Source: Leptolinea sp. (lineage in GTDB: Bacteria; Chloroflexota; Anaerolineae; Anaerolineales; Anaerolineaceae). Taken from it: 64,000 nt of DNA. Positions 35,567 through 44,675 of the stretch are shown here, in pieces. Where the stretch lies: positions 1 to 64,000 of the forward strand of contig JAAZMZ010000007.1 of the NCBI GenBank assembly GCA_012798535.1, written 5' to 3'. The stretch's first letter is position 1. Each line of letters begins with the position of its first letter. The notes beneath the pieces are model-generated. The model did not search any database, was not told the DNA's origin, and saw nothing but the letters and a program-made list of their open reading frames with translations. The translations under genes and the position numbers were made by a program.

Positions 35567-36153
35567 CGCCGTCCTCGAGAACTCTTACGTAAACTTTCAA
35601 TTTCTGAGGGTTTAAGGAACCGCCATTTTCCGGTTTCCAGATCTTCAACTGTAATATTCCCAATCGCTATTCGGTAAAGTCGCAGAGTTGGAAAGCCTAC
35701 CGCGGCGGTCATGCGGCGCACCTGCCTCTTCCGTCCTTCTCTCAGGATGATCTCTATCCAACAGACCGCCCCCTTTTTCATTCCGGGAATATCCCTTTCA
35801 GGCAGGTGCGGATCGGGGATTCGCCTGGCTTCACAGCGTCGTGTTTTCACTCCCTCGAAAAGCACGCCCTGGCATAATTCCACCAGAGCTTCATCTGTTA
35901 TCATTCCAAGAACCATAACCCAGTAGGTTTTAGGGATATGGTATACCGGCCGGGTGATCTGGCTGATCAATCCGCCATCATTGGTAAGGATCAGTGCGCC
36001 TTCACTGTCGAAATCCAGGCGTCCCGCTGCGTAAACATCAGGGACAGAGATGTAAGATTTTAGTGTAGGCCTTCCATCCGAATCCGTAAAACTGGAAAGG
36101 ACACCGAAAGGCTTGTTGAATAGAATATACTGGTACTTAGTTGTTTTTTCCAA
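35563..36153 (-). CDS. pseudouridine synthase, RsuA/RluE type
   Basis: A 196-aa RNA-modifying enzyme converting uridine to pseudouridine, probably in rRNA. No S4 domain; it starts with YILFNKPFGVLSSFTDSDGR, then the catalytic block AGRLDFDSEGALILTNDG with the active Asp in RLD, and ends with EGRKRQVRRMTAAVGFPTLR. This compact layout matches RluE-like members. The start codon appears to be TTG at 36151-36153 with GGTGATCC, part of the extended anti-16S complement, immediately upstream. Its promoter shares a palindromic -10 with the divergent lipoprotein gene. Confidence 0.9.
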   Translation of the reverse strand: MEKTTKYQYILFNKPFGVLSSFTDSDGRPTLKSYISVPDVYAAGRLDFDSEGALILTNDGGLISQITRPVYHIPKTYWVMVLGMITDEALVELCQGVLFEGVKTRRCEARRIPDPHLPERDIPGMKKGAVCWIEIILREGRKRQVRRMTAAVGFPTLRLYRIAIGNITVEDLETGKWRFLKPSEIESLRKSSRGRR

Positions 36154-36169
36154 GGATCACCAAAGTTAC

Positions 36170-36179
36170 TATAATTATA
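36170..36179. promoter_or_regulatory. back-to-back -10 elements (TATAATTATA palindrome)
   Basis: TATAATTATA reads as TATAAT on the plus strand (36170-36175) for the lipoprotein at 36203 and as TATAAT on the minus strand (36174-36179) for the pseudouridine synthase. The two promoters would exclude each other. Confidence 0.55.
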
Positions 36180-36202
36180 AAAACAAATAGGGAAATCATC
36201 GA

Positions 36203-37018
36203 ATGAAAAAAAGAATTCTACTGGCGGGTATTTTTATCTTATTGATAGCATGCAATTTTGTTGGTGTGGCGAATCCGGCAAAAGTTAACTCCGTATCAAC
36301 ACAGGTCAGTGCCCAGCTGACCGCCTCGCCCATAGTGATCTCCACTTCGACCCCACAGGAATTGATACCACAATTTTCTGAGACTGTTGTTCTGCTTGAC
36401 ACAGAAACACCCGAGCCGTCCATAACTCCGACTGAAACACTCTCTCCGGAAGATCCTCGCACCCGTCTTGGAGAGCCTACCTGGAAAGAGACCTTCAACA
36501 AGCTTAATCAAAACTTTTACCAGTACGAAGATAACGAGACCAGATTCCTTTACGAGAACGGTGCGCTGTCGTTGACCGCCAAGAACCCGAACGGCTGGAC
36601 CGGCTGGAGTATGTCATATCCCAAACCCCAAAATTTTTATCTGGAAGCCGTCATCAAAACCGAAACCTGTTCGGGTGACGATCGGTATGGTTTGGTTTTC
36701 CGCGCTCCAGATTATGAGGATGGTTATTTCTTTGGTTTCACCTGCGATGGGAAGTATTCGCTGCGCATCTATTCACAAAAAGGAAACTTGATCCCCTGGA
36801 CGTCCAATCCGGCGATCCACGCCGGTTCAAATCAGGTGAATCGCATGGGTATCTTTGCCCAGAATGATCGTTATGCTTTCTATGCCAACGGAAAATTGCT
36901 GCAGGAGACCCGTGAATCCACATTCATCAATGCCGGTCTGTTTGGCGCGTTCATCGCTTCCGCCAATACCCCAAAATTCACTGTAAATATTGACGAGATC
37001 GCCTTCTGGAATCAGTGA
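36203..37018 (+). CDS. lipoprotein with concanavalin-like (3-keto-disaccharide hydrolase type) domain
   Basis: A 271-aa exported protein. Signal peptide MKKRILLAGIFILLIAC with lipobox LIAC (Cys at 17), a Ser/Thr/Pro-rich linker to about residue 95, then a beta-sandwich domain from about 100 to the end: FYQYEDNETRFLYENGALSL, FYLEAVIKTETCSGDDRYGL, GYFFGFTCDGKYSLRIYSQ and NRMGIFAQNDRYAFYANGK. This looks like the DUF1080/LamG-type carbohydrate-binding fold. No catalytic residues can be assigned. AGGG lies before the ATG; a hairpin terminator follows. It is a stand-alone gene between two operons. Confidence 0.8.
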   Translation: MKKRILLAGIFILLIACNFVGVANPAKVNSVSTQVSAQLTASPIVISTSTPQELIPQFSETVVLLDTETPEPSITPTETLSPEDPRTRLGEPTWKETFNKLNQNFYQYEDNETRFLYENGALSLTAKNPNGWTGWSMSYPKPQNFYLEAVIKTETCSGDDRYGLVFRAPDYEDGYFFGFTCDGKYSLRIYSQKGNLIPWTSNPAIHAGSNQVNRMGIFAQNDRYAFYANGKLLQETRESTFINAGLFGAFIASANTPKFTVNIDEIAFWNQ

Positions 37019-37030
37019 CAACCTGTAAAT

Positions 37031-37052
37031 AGAAAGCTCTGGGAGCTTTCTT
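37031..37052 (+). terminator. candidate terminator after the lipoprotein
   Basis: AGAAAGCTC - TGG - GAGCTTTCT, nine perfect pairs, followed by only a short T run. Confidence 0.55.
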
Positions 37053-37089
37053 GATGTACTAATCGAACAGGTGGGGAATGAAATAAACA

Positions 37090-37108
37090 AAGGTTAGGGA
37101 GTAACCTT
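37090..37108 (+). promoter_or_regulatory. hairpin presenting the Shine-Dalgarno of the AddB-like gene
   Basis: AAGGTTA (37090-37096) and TAACCTT (37102-37108) form a seven-bp stem whose loop is GGGAG (37097-37101). The SD-like loop lies 13 bases from the ATG at 37115, and folding would bring it closer. This could tune translation of the recombination operon. Confidence 0.4.
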
Positions 37109-37114
37109 CAGAGC

Positions 37115-39220
37115 ATGGAATTGACACCAATGCAAAAGCATATTCTGGATTTCCCTCCTGAGAAAAAAATCTTTCTCAGAGGGGAATCCGGGACAGGAAA
37201 AACCACAGTGGCTGTAGCCCGCCTGGAAAAAATGCTCTCCGCGGGGATACCCCCGGAGACTTTGCTTATATTGCTACCGCAACGGCCGCTGGCACGGCCT
37301 TACCAGCAACTGATCAGTCATCCAGATTTGCCCCCGGGTGGAAGAGTGTCTCTCCTGACTATTGGCGGCCTGGCCAGGCGAATGGTCGATCTTTTCTGGC
37401 CTCTGGTCGCCGAATCAGCCGGATTCACCCACCCCGAGAGCACTCCGCAATTTTTGACCGTGGAAACCACTCAGTATTTTCTCAGCCTGATTGTTGATCC
37501 ACTGCGTGAACAGGGATTCTTTGATGGCATCTCGATCGAACCACTGCGTCTCTACAGCCAGATTCTGGATAATCTGAACAAGACGGCTGTGGTGGGCTTT
37601 CCTTTGGATGATATTGTCCCCCGCCTGCGTTCGGCATGGAATGGCAACCAAGCAGATGCTCGTTTCTACGACCAGGCACAAGAATGTGCTGTGCGTTTCA
37701 GGCAGCACTGTCTGGAGAATTCATTACTGGATTTCTCTCTTCAAATAGAGGTCTTCATCAGGCATCTCTGGAAAGAACCGGCTTTTCGATCTTATCTTCA
37801 GGAACGTTACCATCATCTGATCTATGATAATGTGGAAGAAGATTACCCGACTGCGCACGATCTAATCCGGGAATGGCTGCCGGAGTTCGAAAGCGCGTTG
37901 ATCATTCAGGATGAATCCGCCGGTTATCGATCTTTTCTGGGAGCGGATCCGCAATCTGCCGCCACTCTTGCCGATTGTGCCGACCAGGTTTTTCGCCTGA
38001 CAGAAATACTCCATTGTCCGCCGGATCTACAGACATTCCGCAAGCATCTGGCAGGAAATATCCGTCTGGATCCCCCCATTTCAGATGTTCAACCTATTGC
38101 GCTATCTCCAATACGTCTGTGTTATTCACGGTTCATTCCACAAATGCTGGATGCCGTTGTTAATTCGATCGAAAACCACATACAAAACGGCGCCAGGCCG
38201 GGCGATATGGCTATCTTATCTCCCTACGTCTCCGACGCGCTGCGTTTTTCTCTTCAAATCCGCCTCGAAAAAAAAGGCATCCCGCTGACCACTCATCGCC
38301 CGGGACGAGACCTGCGTGACGAGCCGGCCGCGCGCTGTTTGTTCACACTGGCAAAACTGGCCTATCCACAGTGGAAATTGAAGGTCGAAAAACTGAATTT
38401 TCGATCCATGTTGATGATCGCCATCGCTGGTCTCGATTTGATCCGCGCGGATCTGTTAGCCAATACGCTGCTCTCACACAAACCTGATACCGATCCCTTG
38501 AATCCATTCTCCACGCTGAAACCGGAAATGGCGGAGCGTATCACCTATCAGATGGGGGAAAAGTATGAGAGACTGCGTAACTGGATTCTGACATCACGCC
38601 AGGTTCCCGCACAGGGTTTGCCAGAGTTCTTCAGCCGATGTTTTGGTGAACTGCTTTCTCAGAAAGATTTTGGATTTCACGCCTCGTATGACATGGCCGA
38701 TGCCACCGAACGACTGATTGAATCAGCGAGGGAGTTTACTCTGGTCATTCAACCAGAACTCCCAGAAGAGACAGCCGGTGCTCAATTCATCGAACTTTTG
38801 GAAAAAGGCATCACCGGTTCTCAACACCTGGCTTCCTGGCAGGAAGAACGTCCAGATGCCGTCCTGTTATCACCGGCGTTCACATTTCTGATGCGCAACC
38901 AACCCTGCGCCTGCCAGTTTTGGTTGGATCCGGGAAGTACAGGCTGGTGGGAACGCCTTAATCAACCTCTTACCCACCCGGTGGTATTGAGCCGCAACTG
39001 GCCGCCGGGCGCGAAATGGACAGACGCGGAAGAACTCAATCACAACAAGATGACCCTGATCTCCCATACTGGTGGTCTGATCCACCGGTGTACTAAAAGC
39101 CTGGAGATTTACCAGGTGGGCATAGATGAACAGGGAAACGAACCGCGAGGCGCTCTCCTTCAGGCCATTAATCGATTTCTGCGGTACAACCCGGGAGGAA
39201 TCGCACAGTATGAAGCCTGA
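37115..39220 (+). CDS. AddB/RecC-like ATPase subunit without nuclease domain
   Basis: A 701-aa SF1-like protein. Walker A is GESGTGKTT (23-31), followed by LLILLPQRPLARPYQQLI and a Walker-B-like HLIYDNVEEDYPTAHDLI. The second half has AILSPYVSDALRFSLQIRLE-type strands as in helicase domain 2. The layout resembles AddB and UvrD-like proteins, but the PD-(D/E)XK nuclease and Fe-S Cys set expected at the AddB C terminus are missing; it ends RFLRYNPGGIAQYEA. The next two genes overlap it by 11 and 17 bases and encode a UvrD helicase and a stand-alone Fe-S nuclease. I infer a three-part AddAB-like machine for double-strand-break processing. Confidence 0.78.
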   Translation: MELTPMQKHILDFPPEKKIFLRGESGTGKTTVAVARLEKMLSAGIPPETLLILLPQRPLARPYQQLISHPDLPPGGRVSLLTIGGLARRMVDLFWPLVAESAGFTHPESTPQFLTVETTQYFLSLIVDPLREQGFFDGISIEPLRLYSQILDNLNKTAVVGFPLDDIVPRLRSAWNGNQADARFYDQAQECAVRFRQHCLENSLLDFSLQIEVFIRHLWKEPAFRSYLQERYHHLIYDNVEEDYPTAHDLIREWLPEFESALIIQDESAGYRSFLGADPQSAATLADCADQVFRLTEILHCPPDLQTFRKHLAGNIRLDPPISDVQPIALSPIRLCYSRFIPQMLDAVVNSIENHIQNGARPGDMAILSPYVSDALRFSLQIRLEKKGIPLTTHRPGRDLRDEPAARCLFTLAKLAYPQWKLKVEKLNFRSMLMIAIAGLDLIRADLLANTLLSHKPDTDPLNPFSTLKPEMAERITYQMGEKYERLRNWILTSRQVPAQGLPEFFSRCFGELLSQKDFGFHASYDMADATERLIESAREFTLVIQPELPEETAGAQFIELLEKGITGSQHLASWQEERPDAVLLSPAFTFLMRNQPCACQFWLDPGSTGWWERLNQPLTHPVVLSRNWPPGAKWTDAEELNHNKMTLISHTGGLIHRCTKSLEIYQVGIDEQGNEPRGALLQAINRFLRYNPGGIAQYEA

Positions 39221-41441
39221 ACTCCGCCGCGCGCAAAAAGACATACTTTCCTACACCTCGGGAAAAATGGGAGTCTCCGCTGTTCCGGGCAGCGGCAAGA
39301 CATATACCCTCTCCCTGTTAGCTGCCAGTCTGATTGAAAAGAACGTCCTGAAGGATAATCAGGAGATCCTGATTGTCACCCTGGTAAACAGCGCGGTGGA
39401 TAATTTTTCAAAACGCATCGCTGATTTTATTAAAGACAAAGGCTTACCCAGGAATTTCGGGTATCGTGTTCGTACACTGCACGGTCTGGCCAATGATATC
39501 GTTCGTGACCGGCCGGAACTCGCAGGTCTGCCCGCCGACTTCCGTATCCTGGACGAAAACGAAGCCGTGCGTATTCTGCAGGAAAAAGTGGATGCATGGC
39601 GCCGGGGGCATCCAGATTTCGAAGAAACCTGGACCAAAGCAGACGTCGACGCGTTTAAAGCTTCTCAGGGTTGGTCCAGATTGCTGGTTGATATTTCCAA
39701 CGAATTCATCCGTCAGGCAAAAGACCTGGCCTTCAGCCCGCAATATATTGCAGATCAGGCCGAAGCATCAGATTCGCTCCTGTTGAAAATGGCATCGGAT
39801 GTGTATACCGATTATCAACTGGCTCTAAACATGCGCGGCGCGGTTGATTTTGATGATCTCATCCGTCTGGCGCTGCGCTGTTTGCAGACCGATCCCGAAT
39901 ATCTGGCCCGCCTGCAGTACCGTTGGCCGTATATTCTGGAAGATGAAGCCCAGGACAGCAGCCATATGCAGGAGTCAATCCTGCGTTTGTTATCCGCCAA
40001 ATCAGGCAACTGGGTGCGGGTGGGAGATCCAAATCAGGCCATTTATGAGACCTTCACTACCGCAGATCCAAAATTTCTCTTGAATTTCTTGAAGGAACCC
40101 GATGTTCAATGCCGGGAATTACCCAATTCTGGTCGTTCAGCGAAAAAGATTATCGATCTGGCTAACCACCTGATCGAATGGGTGCAAAACGATCACCCGG
40201 CAGAGGAACTGCGCTCCGCTCTGGTCAGGCCGTTAATCCGTGCCACCGATCCTAATGACCCCCAGCCCAATCCACCTGACAGACCGAATAACATCGTTAT
40301 CGATACCCGAAAATCGGATTCCGAAGAAGAGATTCGCAAGGTCTGTAACAATGTTAAGAGCTGGCTGGCCGCCCATGCGGATGAAACCGCCGCCATACTG
40401 GTCGGCACGAACGAACGCGGCGGCGCGGTGGCAGATCGATTGCGCAGTCTCGGTCTGCAGCCAGTGGAATTGCTGCGGGTCAGCCGTTCCACCCGGAAGA
40501 CGGCCGAATTTCTTTCACTCTGTCTGAAGTTCCTGCACAAACCATCCCTCCGTTCACTGTCTGACATGTTTTCCATATATTACCGGTTTGCAGTACCGGA
40601 AAGTAATCAGATAGAAGCTCGAATTCAAACCTTATCTCGGATGATCATGAAGTTCGATCCACTGGAAAAATATGTTTCGCCTACCCCGGCCCAAGACTGG
40701 CGCCTGTCCGATTCTGTCCAGGAAATATCCGCGGACTTGATGGCTGATCTCGAAGCATTTCAAATCTGTGTGGAACGTTGGATGAGAGCCAGCTTGCTGC
40801 CCATCGATCAACTGATCCTGATCATCTCGCAGGATATTTTCACCGAACCGGCAGATCTGGCGCTGGCGCAGAAAGTGGCCGGCATGTTGGAACGGGCTGC
40901 CCGCACCAACCCGGATTGGAATCTCGGTGATTTTGCGGCCGAACTGGAAAGTGTCTCCAGGAATCAATCCAAAATATCCGGCTTCAGTGATGAAGACCTG
41001 GGATTCGATCCGGATAAATACAAAGGGAAGGTTCTGGTCACCACGATCCACAAAGCCAAGGGTTTGGAATGGGACAGGGTGTACGTACTTTCGGTCAACA
41101 ATTATGATTTCCCTTCGCTGCAGAGCTATGATCGTTATATCTCCGAAAAATGGTTTATCCGCGACCAGATTAATCTGCCCGCCGAAGCCACAGAAAGCTT
41201 ACAACGTCTTGCCCGTAACGATCCCCTGGCATTTCTGATCCAGCCGGGAAGCGCTACTCTTGAAGCCCGGCGGAAATTCTGCGCGGAACGCCTGCGTCTG
41301 CTCTATGTGGGTATCACCCGCGCCAAACGTGAACTTGTGATCACATGGAATACCGGCCGTAACGGTGACCTGCAAATGGCGCTGCCGGCCGCCGCTCTGG
41401 CAAATTATCAGGCGAGGGAAAACAATGCCGCTTCCGGATGA
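39210..41441 (+). CDS. UvrD/AddA-like ATP-dependent DNA helicase
   Basis: I choose the ATG at 39210 (743 aa), inside the end of the upstream gene and after GGGAGG; the longer frame starts earlier without a ribosome site. SF1A motifs: Q-motif region RRAQKDILSY, Walker A AVPGSGKT (24-31), DEAQD box (245-249) in place of DExQ, VGDPNQAIYETF, TIHKAKGLEWDRVYVLSV and RLRLLYVGITRAKRELVITW. It has full helicase motifs but no C-terminal nuclease domain, unlike canonical AddA. It is probably the motor of the complex formed with the preceding AddB-like ATPase and the following nuclease. Confidence 0.9.
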   Translation: MKPELRRAQKDILSYTSGKMGVSAVPGSGKTYTLSLLAASLIEKNVLKDNQEILIVTLVNSAVDNFSKRIADFIKDKGLPRNFGYRVRTLHGLANDIVRDRPELAGLPADFRILDENEAVRILQEKVDAWRRGHPDFEETWTKADVDAFKASQGWSRLLVDISNEFIRQAKDLAFSPQYIADQAEASDSLLLKMASDVYTDYQLALNMRGAVDFDDLIRLALRCLQTDPEYLARLQYRWPYILEDEAQDSSHMQESILRLLSAKSGNWVRVGDPNQAIYETFTTADPKFLLNFLKEPDVQCRELPNSGRSAKKIIDLANHLIEWVQNDHPAEELRSALVRPLIRATDPNDPQPNPPDRPNNIVIDTRKSDSEEEIRKVCNNVKSWLAAHADETAAILVGTNERGGAVADRLRSLGLQPVELLRVSRSTRKTAEFLSLCLKFLHKPSLRSLSDMFSIYYRFAVPESNQIEARIQTLSRMIMKFDPLEKYVSPTPAQDWRLSDSVQEISADLMADLEAFQICVERWMRASLLPIDQLILIISQDIFTEPADLALAQKVAGMLERAARTNPDWNLGDFAAELESVSRNQSKISGFSDEDLGFDPDKYKGKVLVTTIHKAKGLEWDRVYVLSVNNYDFPSLQSYDRYISEKWFIRDQINLPAEATESLQRLARNDPLAFLIQPGSATLEARRKFCAERLRLLYVGITRAKRELVITWNTGRNGDLQMALPAAALANYQARENNAASG

Positions 41442-42252
41442 TTTCATATTTACCCAAAACAACCTGCAGGATTTTATCGATTGCCCACGCCGGTTTCAAT
41501 TAAGGCATCTGTTGAAAATGTCCTGGCCGGCGCCTGTCAGCGAACCGATGGAAGAAAATGAACGGCTTATTCTTCTTGGGACTCAGTTCCATAAAATGGT
41601 TTACCAGTATTACCTTGGAATTCCAGAGGAGAAGATTGCACACGGCATCCGGGAGATGGACCTGAACGAATGGTGGCAGGCTTTCCGGCAAAATCCACCT
41701 CAGGGAATCCCCGAGAATCACCGGCCTGAAATTGAAGTCTCCATGCCGTTTGAAGGATACCGTCTGGCGGCAAAGATTGATCTGCTGGCTGTGGAAAAAG
41801 GAGCACGGGCAGTGGTCGTCGATTGGAAGACCAATCACCGTCTGCCAAGGGAGGCTTTCTTGCGAGAACGGGTACAATCCCTGATCTATCCTTACCTGGT
41901 GATCACCACCGGCACAATCCTTAATGACTATCGACCTTTCAATCCCTCTCAGGTCAGCATGATCTACTGGTTTCCTGCCTTTCCTGATCAAGCGGTCACG
42001 CTGCGGTTCAATCAGGATTGGGTGGATAAAACCAGACTTTTTTTGACTAATCTGGTAAAGGACATCTCCCGGATGGATCGCGAGATATTTCCATTGACTG
42101 CGGATGAAAAGAAATGCCAGTTTTGCCGTTTCCGGTCTCTGTGCGAGCGCGGTACTGTTGCCGGAAGTCTGACCGATGAAGCAGATGACTCACCAGAAGA
42201 GGATTTGTTTCCAGATATTGATTTCAGCGAAATCGAGGGGATTTCTTTCTAG
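41425..42252 (+). CDS. stand-alone RecB-type PD-(D/E)XK nuclease with Fe-S Cys set
   Basis: The ATG at 41425 (275 aa) overlaps the helicase end by 17 bases and has GAGGG upstream; the longer frame is unlikely. Active-site residues: Asp 119 in AAKIDLLA, Asp 133 and Lys 135 in VVDWKTNH, a RecB-nuclease pattern. Four Cys, at 20 (FIDCPRRFQLRH), 231, 234 and 240 (CQFCRFRSLC), match the iron-staple arrangement of AddB, Dna2 and Cas4, binding one 4Fe-4S cluster. The gene thus supplies, as a separate subunit, the nuclease domain missing from both neighbouring helicase-like proteins. No cas genes are nearby, so a Cas4 role is unlikely. Confidence 0.88.
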   Translation: MPLPDDFIFTQNNLQDFIDCPRRFQLRHLLKMSWPAPVSEPMEENERLILLGTQFHKMVYQYYLGIPEEKIAHGIREMDLNEWWQAFRQNPPQGIPENHRPEIEVSMPFEGYRLAAKIDLLAVEKGARAVVVDWKTNHRLPREAFLRERVQSLIYPYLVITTGTILNDYRPFNPSQVSMIYWFPAFPDQAVTLRFNQDWVDKTRLFLTNLVKDISRMDREIFPLTADEKKCQFCRFRSLCERGTVAGSLTDEADDSPEEDLFPDIDFSEIEGISF

Positions 42253-42255
42253 GGT

Positions 42256-44589
42256 ATGGAACGTGAGTGGAAAATTAAATCGCCCGGAACTCCACCCGCG
42301 GATCTGCTGAACTTCGTGGATGGAAATTCGATTGTTGCCGGTTACTTAATGGAACGCGGCATAACAACCAGTGACAGGGCTATCCGGTTTCTCCATCCTG
42401 ACAGGCGAAACCTGACCGATCCCCAGGAATTACCGGATATGGAAAAGGCCGTGGAGCGAATCCGGTACGCCATTGATCATCACGAATCCATTGGCATATG
42501 GGGAGATTTCGATGTTGACGGCCAGACGGCCACAGCCATTCTGGTGGAATGCCTCTCTGGACTGGGTGCGCAGGTAAATTACCACCTGCCGGTTCGCGGA
42601 CGTGAATCGCACGGGATATCTCTCCCGGTATTGAAGGATTTTTTAAGAACAGGCATTCAGCTTCTGATCACCTGTGATACCGGCATCTCTGAGAATGAAG
42701 CGATTTTCTATACCATGGGAAAGGGCGTAGATGTAATCGTTACCGATCATCACACTCTGCCCGAAGAGCTTCCACCAGCTCTGGCCTGCATCAATCCCCG
42801 CCGCCTTTCAGAAGACCATGCGCTCGGATCCCTTTCCGGCAGCGGGACGGCTTTTGAGCTTATGCTAGCCGTTTGCCGTTTTTGTGGCAGGGAGGAACTG
42901 GCTTTTGAGAGCATCGATCTGGCCGCCATTGGTCTGATTGCCGATCTGGCACCACTGAAACTGGATTCTCGGCTGATGGCGCAGCTCGGATTACAACGTA
43001 TGACGGCCCGACCGCGAGCTTGGATTTCTTCCATGCTGGAAACTGCCGGCTTGCCCGTTTCCAGACTGGACGAACAGACTATTGGCTTCCTTTTGGCTCC
43101 CCGGCTGAATGCCGCCGGCCGTCTGGAAGACGCCAATCCGCTGGTCGGTTTCCTCATGGATTGCTCACCAGAAACCATCAAAAACACGGCCGAGCACCTT
43201 GAGACACTGAACGCCAACCGTAAATGGCTTTGTGACCAGGTATATCAGGCGGCTCGTGACCGTCTCGAACGCCAGCGCGAACTGGCGGATGATCCGGTGA
43301 TCATCCTGTCTAATCCCACATGGACAGGTGGAGTACTTGGTCTGGCAGCCGGACGCCTTGCTGCGGACTATAACCGTCCGACCATTCTTTTGAATGATTC
43401 TACTGACGGAATGTTGCGTGGATCTGCGCGTTCCATTGAGGGAGTGAATATCACAGAGGCGATTGCCTCCGCGGCGGCCTGTCTGCATACCTATGGCGGG
43501 CACCCCATGGCTGCCGGTCTTTCACTTCCCACAGAGAATCTGCCTGAATTTCGCCGCCTGATCAACACATGGCTGCGACAACAGGGTTTGGTCGTCAGCG
43601 GCCCATCTGTATTGGAAATCGATGCAGAATTGTCCCTTTCACAGGTCAATCGAGAGTTCTATCGCGCCGTCAAGAGCCTCGCTCCATTTGGAAAAGAAAA
43701 TCCGGCACTGGTATTCTGCTCTCGTCAGCTTGAGATTGCCACCACCCGGCCGCTGGGACGCAACCGTGAGCACTTTAAGTTCGTCCTGAAGGATGACAGC
43801 GGAAATTCTCTACCGATGGTATGGTGGAACGCGGACGAATCACGGATTCCTTCCGGTAAATTCGACCTGGCATATTCCATCTCCGAAAATGAATATAAAG
43901 GGGAAATCACCCTCCAGGCGGAATGGATCGATGGTCAATCTCGTGAGGAAACAGAGATCGAGTTTCAATCCTCGCATAGAATGAAAGTTGTTGACTTTCG
44001 ATCATCACCCAACCCTTTGAAAGAGGCAATCAGCGCCTGTGGAAACAGAAGTTATCTGATCTACGAGGAGCCGCCTAGAACGGATAATCCATTCTCTTCC
44101 GGCAGGTATCACCTGTATTCATCAGATATCCTGATCCTGGCTTCGCTTCCTCCATCACCGCAGGTCTTTGAACAGATCCTCACGAAAACGAACTTCGCTT
44201 CCCTGTTCCTGGCGTATCCGCCTTCCACAAGTCTGGCGATTTCAGCATTTCTTAAACAATTGGCCGGATATATCAAATTTGCAGTTGAAGAAAGAACCGG
44301 CTTGGCCAGCCTGCAAGATCTGGCTGAAGTCATGAACGAAAACATACAGACCATCGATGCCGGGATTCAATGGTTTTCCGCCTCCGGGAAAATCAAAATC
44401 CTGGCAAAGGATGACCAACTGTACAAATTCTCCCTGCAGAATCATGCGGCGCAAAATGAACAGGTACAGAAAGCAGAATCACTACTTCAATTTTTGATGA
44501 ATGAAAAACAATCCTATCTTCGATATTTTTCGTCCCTGTCAAATGAGACGCTTTCTTCATTGATGGAAAAAATTCGGAATGAAAACTAA
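42256..44589 (+). CDS. recJ: single-strand-specific exonuclease RecJ
   Basis: A 777-aa enzyme of the DHH superfamily that degrades single-stranded DNA 5' to 3' in recombination and repair. Motifs: GDFDVDG (83-89, family usual GDYDADG), TCDTGISENEAIFY, VTDHHTLPEELPPALACINP with Asp 164-His 165-His 166, LAPRLNAAGRLEDANPLVGF and the DHHA1 motif GGHPMAAGLSL. The C-terminal ~200 residues form the extra OB-type and winged-helix-like regions of longer RecJ proteins (bacteria such as Thermus have about 660). It begins three bases after the nuclease stop, closing the recombination operon. Confidence 0.93.
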   Translation: MEREWKIKSPGTPPADLLNFVDGNSIVAGYLMERGITTSDRAIRFLHPDRRNLTDPQELPDMEKAVERIRYAIDHHESIGIWGDFDVDGQTATAILVECLSGLGAQVNYHLPVRGRESHGISLPVLKDFLRTGIQLLITCDTGISENEAIFYTMGKGVDVIVTDHHTLPEELPPALACINPRRLSEDHALGSLSGSGTAFELMLAVCRFCGREELAFESIDLAAIGLIADLAPLKLDSRLMAQLGLQRMTARPRAWISSMLETAGLPVSRLDEQTIGFLLAPRLNAAGRLEDANPLVGFLMDCSPETIKNTAEHLETLNANRKWLCDQVYQAARDRLERQRELADDPVIILSNPTWTGGVLGLAAGRLAADYNRPTILLNDSTDGMLRGSARSIEGVNITEAIASAAACLHTYGGHPMAAGLSLPTENLPEFRRLINTWLRQQGLVVSGPSVLEIDAELSLSQVNREFYRAVKSLAPFGKENPALVFCSRQLEIATTRPLGRNREHFKFVLKDDSGNSLPMVWWNADESRIPSGKFDLAYSISENEYKGEITLQAEWIDGQSREETEIEFQSSHRMKVVDFRSSPNPLKEAISACGNRSYLIYEEPPRTDNPFSSGRYHLYSSDILILASLPPSPQVFEQILTKTNFASLFLAYPPSTSLAISAFLKQLAGYIKFAVEERTGLASLQDLAEVMNENIQTIDAGIQWFSASGKIKILAKDDQLYKFSLQNHAAQNEQVQKAESLLQFLMNEKQSYLRYFSSLSNETLSSLMEKIRNEN

Positions 44590-44675
44590 TTATTAGGACA
44601 AAAGAATAATTCAAGTATCACCTGAAACTTCACTTTTGTAGTAAACTTGCTTTTTGATTGCAGTCCGCACTGCAA

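Noticed and set aside
39126-39209. Earlier start of the UvrD-like helicase
   Set aside because: No ribosome site and no conserved residues; the ATG at 39210 directly precedes the helicase Q-motif.
41425-42252. Cas4 nuclease
   Set aside because: The Fe-S and RecB-nuclease motifs fit Cas4, but no cas genes or array are present and the gene overlaps a helicase in an AddAB-like operon.
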